A stretch of 64,000 bases of DNA, from the NCBI GenBank assembly GCA_910579505.1, contig CAJTTZ010000003.1:124001-188000 (forward strand), in the 5' to 3' direction. Position numbers and translations under genes: made by a program. Below are positions 59,640 to 64,000 of this stretch, piece by piece. This DNA is from an uncultured Lachnospiraceae bacterium (GTDB taxonomy: Bacteria; Bacillota; Clostridia; Lachnospirales; Lachnospiraceae). The notes below the pieces were generated by a model that did not search any database, was not told where the DNA came from, and saw only the letters and a list, made by a program, of their open reading frames with translations. The stretch's first letter is position 1, and every line of letters begins with the position of its first letter.

Positions 59640-61253
59640 TTGCTCAGTACAATTACATCGGGTGCAGTTTACGGGGTGCACAGCCATCTGGTTCAGGTGG
59701 AGGTGGACATCTCCCAGGGACTGCCATGCTTTCAGATTGTAGGACTGCCCGGTTCCGAGGTGCGGGAGGCGAGGGAGCGGGTGAAGGTGGCGCTCAAGAA
59801 TGTGGGCGTTAAGCTGCCGCCCATGTGTATCAATGTCAATCTTTCCCCGGCTGATCTGCCAAAAAACGGTACGATGTTTGATCTGCCTGTGGCGGTGGGT
59901 ATTATGATTTCGCTTGGGAAACTAAAACAGGAGGCGGTGGAGGGGACGCTTCTTCTGGGAGAGCTGGGGCTGTCGGGAGAACTAAAGCCGGTCAGGGGCG
60001 TCTTGCCAATCGTGAGGGAAGGCGCATCGCGGGGCGTCAGAAGATGCATCCTGCCCGCGGGAAATGCGTGGGAGGGAGCGCTCATCCCTGAGATGGAGAG
60101 CGTCGGTGTGCGTGACGTGAGGGAGGCGGTGGCGCTGCTTGCGGGGGAGGAGGTTTCCCTGCCGGAGCCGGACGGCGCGGAAGGATGTCCGGCGGCGGTG
60201 ACGGATCCCGGCGGAAGTGAAAACCGCTATGACGCGGCGGCTGGCGCAAAAGTTTCTGCTGCGGTTTCGCTTGAGGAGACGGCGAAGGAAGAACGGCTCG
60301 ACTTTGCCCAGATAAACGGACAGCAGGGCCTCAAGCGTGCTGCGGAGGTGGCTGCCGCCGGTTTTCACAATCTGCTGATCATAGGCGCGCCCGGCTCCGG
60401 CAAAACCATGCTGGCCAGACGGATTCCCTCGATCCTGCCGCCCCTGACGAGGGAGGAGAGCCTGGAGGTATCCACAATATACAGTATCTGCGGCCTGCTG
60501 CAGTCCGCGGGCTCGCTGCGGACAACAAGACCTTTTCTGAATCCCCACCACACCATAACGGGGCAGGCGCTTGCGGGCGGCGGACGGATCCCCATGCCGG
60601 GGATTATCAGCCTTGCCCACCGCGGTGTGCTCTTCTTGGATGAGCTCCCGGAGTTTAAGCGGGAGACGTTGGATATTTTGAGACAGCCGCTGGAGGACAA
60701 GCGGGTACAGATTGCCAGAAGCAGCGGGTCTTACGTCTATCCCGCGGATTTTATGCTGGTGGGGGCGATGAATCCGTGTCCGTGCGGGTTTTATCCCGAC
60801 AGGGAGAGGTGTCGCTGTACGCCCTTTGAGGTAAATCGGTATTTGAGCCGGGTATCTGGACCGATCTTAGACCGTATGGACATCTGCGTGGAGGCTATGC
60901 CCATGGCTTTTGCGGATATGACTTCCGGCAGGCGGGAGGAGGGCAGCGCGCAGATCAGGGAGCGGGTGATGGCGGCCAGAAAAAGGCAGGAATACAGGTT
61001 TGCCGGGACGGGGCTTCACTTCAATGCGGATATGGGAGCCGGGGAGGTGGCGCGCTACTGCGCTTTAGGAGAGACGGAACTTCGCTACATGGAGCGGATG
61101 TTTGTCGCGCTGCAGCTTTCCGCCAGGGCCTATCACCGAATATTGAAGGTGGCAAGGACCATTGCGGATCTGGACGGCAGCGAAGAAATCGGGGAAATGC
61201 ACCTGGCGGAGGCGATCTGCTACAGGCAGTCGGACCGAAAATACTGGAATTGA
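59640..61253 (+). CDS. comM: YifB/ComM-type Mg-chelatase-like AAA+ ATPase
   Basis: 537 residues, TTG start at 59640 after AGGAGG. Order: an N-terminal Lon-protease-like S5 fold (SGAVYGVHSHLVQVEVDISQGLPCFQIVGLP, NLSPADLPKNGTMFDLPVAVGI), then an AAA+ module with Walker A IGAPGSGKTMLARR, Walker B LAHRGVLFLDELPEF, VGAMNPCPCG and VSGPILDRMDICVE. ComM is a helicase for branch migration in natural transformation in Haemophilus and Vibrio. It neighbours dprA, which fits DNA uptake together with the T4P locus; this link is inference. Confidence 0.93.
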   Translation: MLSTITSGAVYGVHSHLVQVEVDISQGLPCFQIVGLPGSEVREARERVKVALKNVGVKLPPMCINVNLSPADLPKNGTMFDLPVAVGIMISLGKLKQEAVEGTLLLGELGLSGELKPVRGVLPIVREGASRGVRRCILPAGNAWEGALIPEMESVGVRDVREAVALLAGEEVSLPEPDGAEGCPAAVTDPGGSENRYDAAAGAKVSAAVSLEETAKEERLDFAQINGQQGLKRAAEVAAAGFHNLLIIGAPGSGKTMLARRIPSILPPLTREESLEVSTIYSICGLLQSAGSLRTTRPFLNPHHTITGQALAGGGRIPMPGIISLAHRGVLFLDELPEFKRETLDILRQPLEDKRVQIARSSGSYVYPADFMLVGAMNPCPCGFYPDRERCRCTPFEVNRYLSRVSGPILDRMDICVEAMPMAFADMTSGRREEGSAQIRERVMAARKRQEYRFAGTGLHFNADMGAGEVARYCALGETELRYMERMFVALQLSARAYHRILKVARTIADLDGSEEIGEMHLAEAICYRQSDRKYWN

Positions 61254-61287
61254 CAAGAGGCGAACGTGCGTGGCGGAGGAGAAAACG

Positions 61288-61380
61288 ATGAAAGCGGCAG
61301 AAAGAAGCAAAGGGACAGGAAGGGAAGGAGCGGAGGAGACAGTGAAAATGACAAGGATGGCACCAGTGGCAGGAGAGTGA
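61288..61380 (+). CDS. Possible very small protein between comM and dprA
   Basis: 30 codons with GGAGGAG upstream of the ATG. Composition is basic and low in complexity (KAAERSKGTGREGAEETVKM), and no relative is recognised. It could be chance; recorded because of the good ribosome binding site. Confidence 0.2.
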   Translation: MKAAERSKGTGREGAEETVKMTRMAPVAGE

Positions 61381-61429
61381 TGCCGGAGACAGTGAAAAGG
61401 GGAAGGCATAAGAGACAGGGGAGGGAGCA

Positions 61430-62611
61430 ATGAGAATGGAAGTAACGGAAAAACTTACAGGGGAGGACGGCGGAGTGACAGAGGAGGAAAAGGCGTACAT
61501 ACACTGGCTGTATCAGGCGGCAGGATTTGGAAGCAGAGGGTTTTTCCGCTCTCTGCCGGATCTTGGAACGCCGCAGGAAATTTACAGGCTGACTGTTTCC
61601 GGCGCGCTTTCCGGGAAGCTGTCCGACAGGTTTCAGAAAAGGGCGGAGCGGATGTCGGAATTTAGCAGGGGATACGACGTGGAGGGAGAGTACGGGCGCA
61701 TGAGGGCGCGGGGAATTTTTCTGGTGACGGAAAAAGACCGGCAGTTCCCGGAACGTCTGAAGGGGATTCCCGACCCGCCCTGTGTTCTCTACTGTGCCGG
61801 GAAACTCCCGCAGGAGGGGAAAAAGGCGGTTGCGCTGGTCGGCGCAAGGGACTGTACCGAGTACGGAAGATATATGGCGGGGCAGTTTGGCGCGGCTTTC
61901 GCAAAGGCGGGCGTACAGGTGATCAGCGGCATGGCCAGGGGGATAGACGGCATTGGGCAGAGCGCCGCGTTGAGGGAAGGCGGGTATTCGCTCGGGGTTC
62001 TGGGATGCGGTGTGGACATCTGCTATCCACAGGAAAACAGGGAACTGTACGAAATGCTTCTTGAAGCGGGAGGTGTCTGCTCTGAATATCCGCCGGGAAC
62101 GGAGCCAAGGGCGGTGCTTTTTCCGCCAAGGAACCGCATCATCAGCGGTCTTAGCGATGCGGTGCTTGTGGTGGAGGCGCGGGAAAGGAGCGGCACACTG
62201 ATTACGGTGGATATGGCCCTCGAGCAGGGAAGGGAAGTTTATGCCCTGCCAGGCCGCGCCACCGACCCTTTAAGCGGCGGATGCAACCGTCTGATCCGTC
62301 AGGGGGCGGGGCTTGCGTCCTCGCCGGAGGAACTTTTGGGAGAAATTCTGGAGGAGTCCACGGGAAACGGCGTCGGACGAAAAAGGGAGAAGCAGGGAAG
62401 TCTGGTCTTCCTTGAAGGCGCTGCAGGAGAAATCCTGTCTGTCCTTGACTTTAATCCGCTTCCGGCACAGGAGTTGCAGCGCAGATATGAGGAAACGTAC
62501 AAAAAGACTATCACACTGCCGGTTCTTTTCAAGGAGCTTTTGGAGCTGTGCGCCTGCGGGCACGCCAGACAGGTGGGAGGCGGGTACTTTATGCGGATCA
62601 TGAAAACGTAA
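61430..62611 (+). CDS. dprA: DNA-processing protein DprA
   Basis: 393 residues. Loads RecA onto incoming single-stranded DNA in transformation. An N-terminal SAM-like region (about 1-80) precedes the Rossmann core: KAVALVGARDCTEYGRYMA, ISGMARGIDGIGQSAAL, GVLGCGVDICYPQENREL, FPPRNRIISGLSDAVLVVEA and GRATDPLSGGCNRLIRQGA. A C-terminal winged-helix-like segment (FNPLPAQELQRRYEETYKK) ends the protein. The start follows GGGAGG. Gene order comM-dprA-topA is common in Firmicutes. Confidence 0.95.
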   Translation: MRMEVTEKLTGEDGGVTEEEKAYIHWLYQAAGFGSRGFFRSLPDLGTPQEIYRLTVSGALSGKLSDRFQKRAERMSEFSRGYDVEGEYGRMRARGIFLVTEKDRQFPERLKGIPDPPCVLYCAGKLPQEGKKAVALVGARDCTEYGRYMAGQFGAAFAKAGVQVISGMARGIDGIGQSAALREGGYSLGVLGCGVDICYPQENRELYEMLLEAGGVCSEYPPGTEPRAVLFPPRNRIISGLSDAVLVVEARERSGTLITVDMALEQGREVYALPGRATDPLSGGCNRLIRQGAGLASSPEELLGEILEESTGNGVGRKREKQGSLVFLEGAAGEILSVLDFNPLPAQELQRRYEETYKKTITLPVLFKELLELCACGHARQVGGGYFMRIMKT

Positions 62612-62728
62612 AACAGTACAGGCGTTAACCAAAAAAGAAAATAAGAAAAGGAGGAACCCCCTTGACCGTATTTTCCGCTTTGCATATAATCATCTTAAGA
62701 GCCGGATATCTGAAAGGAGGGAGACAGA

Positions 62729-62896
62729 ATGGAGGAAACCATGGGGATGACAGACAGCCAGTACAAAGATTTTGTGGAGGCGATAAAAGAGGATCTGGAG
62801 GAGCTGAACGAGTACATAGAAGCCGGGGAAAACGAAAGATATGTAAAAAAATACAGCAGGATTATGGAGAGACTGGAAAAATCGTTGAATCGGTAA
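62729..62896 (+). CDS. Small conserved-looking protein between dprA and topA
   Basis: 55 residues: MEETMGMTDSQYKDFVEAIK and then EDLEELNEYIEAGENERYVKKY, helical and acidic-basic amphipathic. AAAGGAGGG lies at ideal spacing before the ATG. Short proteins of this kind are frequent next to dprA/topA in Lachnospiraceae (recalled). Function unknown. A different overlapping frame is also open but has no plausible composition. Confidence 0.7.
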   Translation: MEETMGMTDSQYKDFVEAIKEDLEELNEYIEAGENERYVKKYSRIMERLEKSLNR

Positions 62897-62947
62897 AATA
62901 AAAGACCAATCTGGCGACACAATAGTTATAGAAGAAAAAATTTCCCC

Positions 62948-62976
62948 TTGCAACCGCTTGCGATTTGGTGTATAGT
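62948..62976 (+). promoter_or_regulatory. Sigma-A promoter of topA
   Basis: TTGCAA (62948-62953), 17-bp spacer, TATAGT (62971-62976), about 54 nt before the topA start. Confidence 0.8.
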
Positions 62977-63029
62977 GTTGCACGTTAGACAGGGTATAAC
63001 CTTAGAAAGGCAAAGACAGGGGAATCACT

Positions 63030-64000
63030 ATGGCGAAATATCTGGTAATTGTGGAGTCACCGGCGAAGGTGAAAACCATCAAAAAATTTTTGGGCGCGAA
63101 CTATGAAGTGGCGGCAAGCCAGGGACATGTGCGGGATCTGCCCAGAAGCGTTCTCGGGATCGACGTGGACCACGACTTTGAGCCGAAATACATTACGATC
63201 CGGGGCAAGGGGGACATACTGGCGAATCTGCGAAAAGAAGTGAAGAAGGCTGAGAAAGTCTATCTGGCAACCGACCCGGACCGCGAGGGCGAGGCTATTT
63301 CGTGGCATCTGCTGTTTGCCTTGAAACTGGAAAACAAGAAGGTGTACCGTATTACTTTTAACGAGATTACCAAGACGGCGGTGAAAGAGTCCTTAAAGAA
63401 TGCCAGGGAGATCAATATGGATCTGGTGGACGCGCAGCAGGCAAGGAGATGTCTGGACCGCATGGTTGGTTATAAAATATCACCTGTTCTGTGGGCGAAG
63501 GTGAAGCGGGGACTGTCCGCGGGACGTGTGCAGTCGGTGGCGCTCCGTATTATCTGCGACAGGGAGGAGGAAATCAATGCCTTCATCCCGGAAGAATACT
63601 GGACGCTGGACGCGCAGTTGAAGGTGGAGGGTGAGAGAAACCCTCTGACCGCGAAATATTACGGCACGAAGGCGGAGAAACGCACGATTGCGTCAGCACA
63701 GGAGATGGAGCAGCTTAAGAAGGAGCTGTCAGGCGCGGTATATAAGGTCAGCTCGGTAAAGGCGGGCGAGCGGATCAAGAAGGCGCCGCTTCCCTTTACG
63801 ACATCCACGCTTCAGCAGGAGGCCAGCAAAGTACTGAATTTTTCCACCCAGAAGACCATGCGTCTGGCGCAGCAGCTCTATGAGGGCGTGGAGATCAAGG
63901 GAAACGGCACCACGGGTATCATTACCTATCTGCGTACCGATTCCACGAGAATATCCGACGAGGCCGAGGCGTCCGCCCGGGCCTATATTACGGAAAAGTA
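63030..64000 (+). CDS. topA: DNA topoisomerase I, N-terminal part (runs off the window)
   Basis: Type IA topoisomerase that relaxes negative supercoils. Starts MAKYLVIVESPAKVKTIKKF, with TOPRIM motifs VESPAK and DPDREGEAISWHL, then QQARRCLDRMVGYKISPVLW, GLSAGRVQSVALR, and the active-site tyrosine region ITYLRTDSTRIS near residue 300. About 323 codons are visible of a usual 690 or more. The start follows ACAGGGG. A long overlapping reading frame on the other strand is a shadow. Confidence 0.97.
   Translation, partial: MAKYLVIVESPAKVKTIKKFLGANYEVAASQGHVRDLPRSVLGIDVDHDFEPKYITIRGKGDILANLRKEVKKAEKVYLATDPDREGEAISWHLLFALKLENKKVYRITFNEITKTAVKESLKNAREINMDLVDAQQARRCLDRMVGYKISPVLWAKVKRGLSAGRVQSVALRIICDREEEINAFIPEEYWTLDAQLKVEGERNPLTAKYYGTKAEKRTIASAQEMEQLKKELSGAVYKVSSVKAGERIKKAPLPFTTSTLQQEASKVLNFSTQKTMRLAQQLYEGVEIKGNGTTGIITYLRTDSTRISDEAEASARAYITEK

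Overview
The window is chromosomal DNA from a spore-forming, Gram-positive anaerobe of the class Clostridia, most likely a Lachnospiraceae member. The evidence is sporulation genes (gpr, spoIIP, a sigK-type sigma factor), Firmicutes-type class III fructose-bisphosphatase, DUF1836 and YerC-type TrpR proteins, GGAGG-type ribosome binding sites throughout, vegetative TTGACA/TATAAT-type promoters, and a type IV pilus (T4P) locus without an outer-membrane secretin. The taxon name is inference.

Region 1 (1-8.2 kb) is housekeeping: the 5' part of typA (minus), a tandem-OB single-stranded DNA-binding protein, a corrinoid adenosyltransferase, a lysine riboswitch with dapA and dapB, class III fbp, a Gly/Thr/Asn-rich lipoprotein, a HisA-type isomerase and a cold-shock protein. 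Region 2 (8.2-18 kb) is signalling and transport: a large hybrid histidine kinase with two receiver domains and no Hpt domain, a YerC/TrpR-like regulator, DUF1836, a stand-alone Hpt protein, an orphan substrate-binding lipoprotein, tRNA-Gly(CCC), a DMT exporter, a chemoreceptor and an SPFH/zinc-ribbon protein. Region 3 (18-27 kb) holds pcrA, an RlmD-type methyltransferase, a degenerate GGDEF protein, a PurF-like protein that lacks the glutaminase cysteine, a zinc-ribbon protein, a TPM-domain protein and rpsT.

Region 4 (27.4-33.6 kb) is the conserved gpr-spoIIP-lepA-hemW block followed by a sigK-type gene with no pro-sequence. Region 5 (33.6-58.5 kb) is the main accessory feature, a T4P locus: HD-domain protein, pilT, pilB, an inserted Rpn-family nuclease gene, pilC, pilA, pilD, a pilM-pilN fusion, pilO, four prepilin or PilX-like minor subunits (two of them very large, 871 and 1042 aa), and a 1868-aa membrane-anchored protein with Pro-rich tandem repeats and DUF5057-like features. 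The genes share one strand and read as an assembly machine plus a very large putative tip or surface complex.

Region 6 (58.6-64 kb) has a two-gene cassette of unknown function bracketed by near-identical direct repeats, then comM/yifB, dprA, a 55-aa protein and the start of topA.

Three features are not explained by coding content. A structured intergenic element of about 100 bp occurs three times, each starting at the stop codon of a different gene. A 26-bp leader motif is shared by two unrelated genes. A 10-G tract lies between pilA and pilD. No CRISPR array, insertion sequence, rRNA or prophage was seen.
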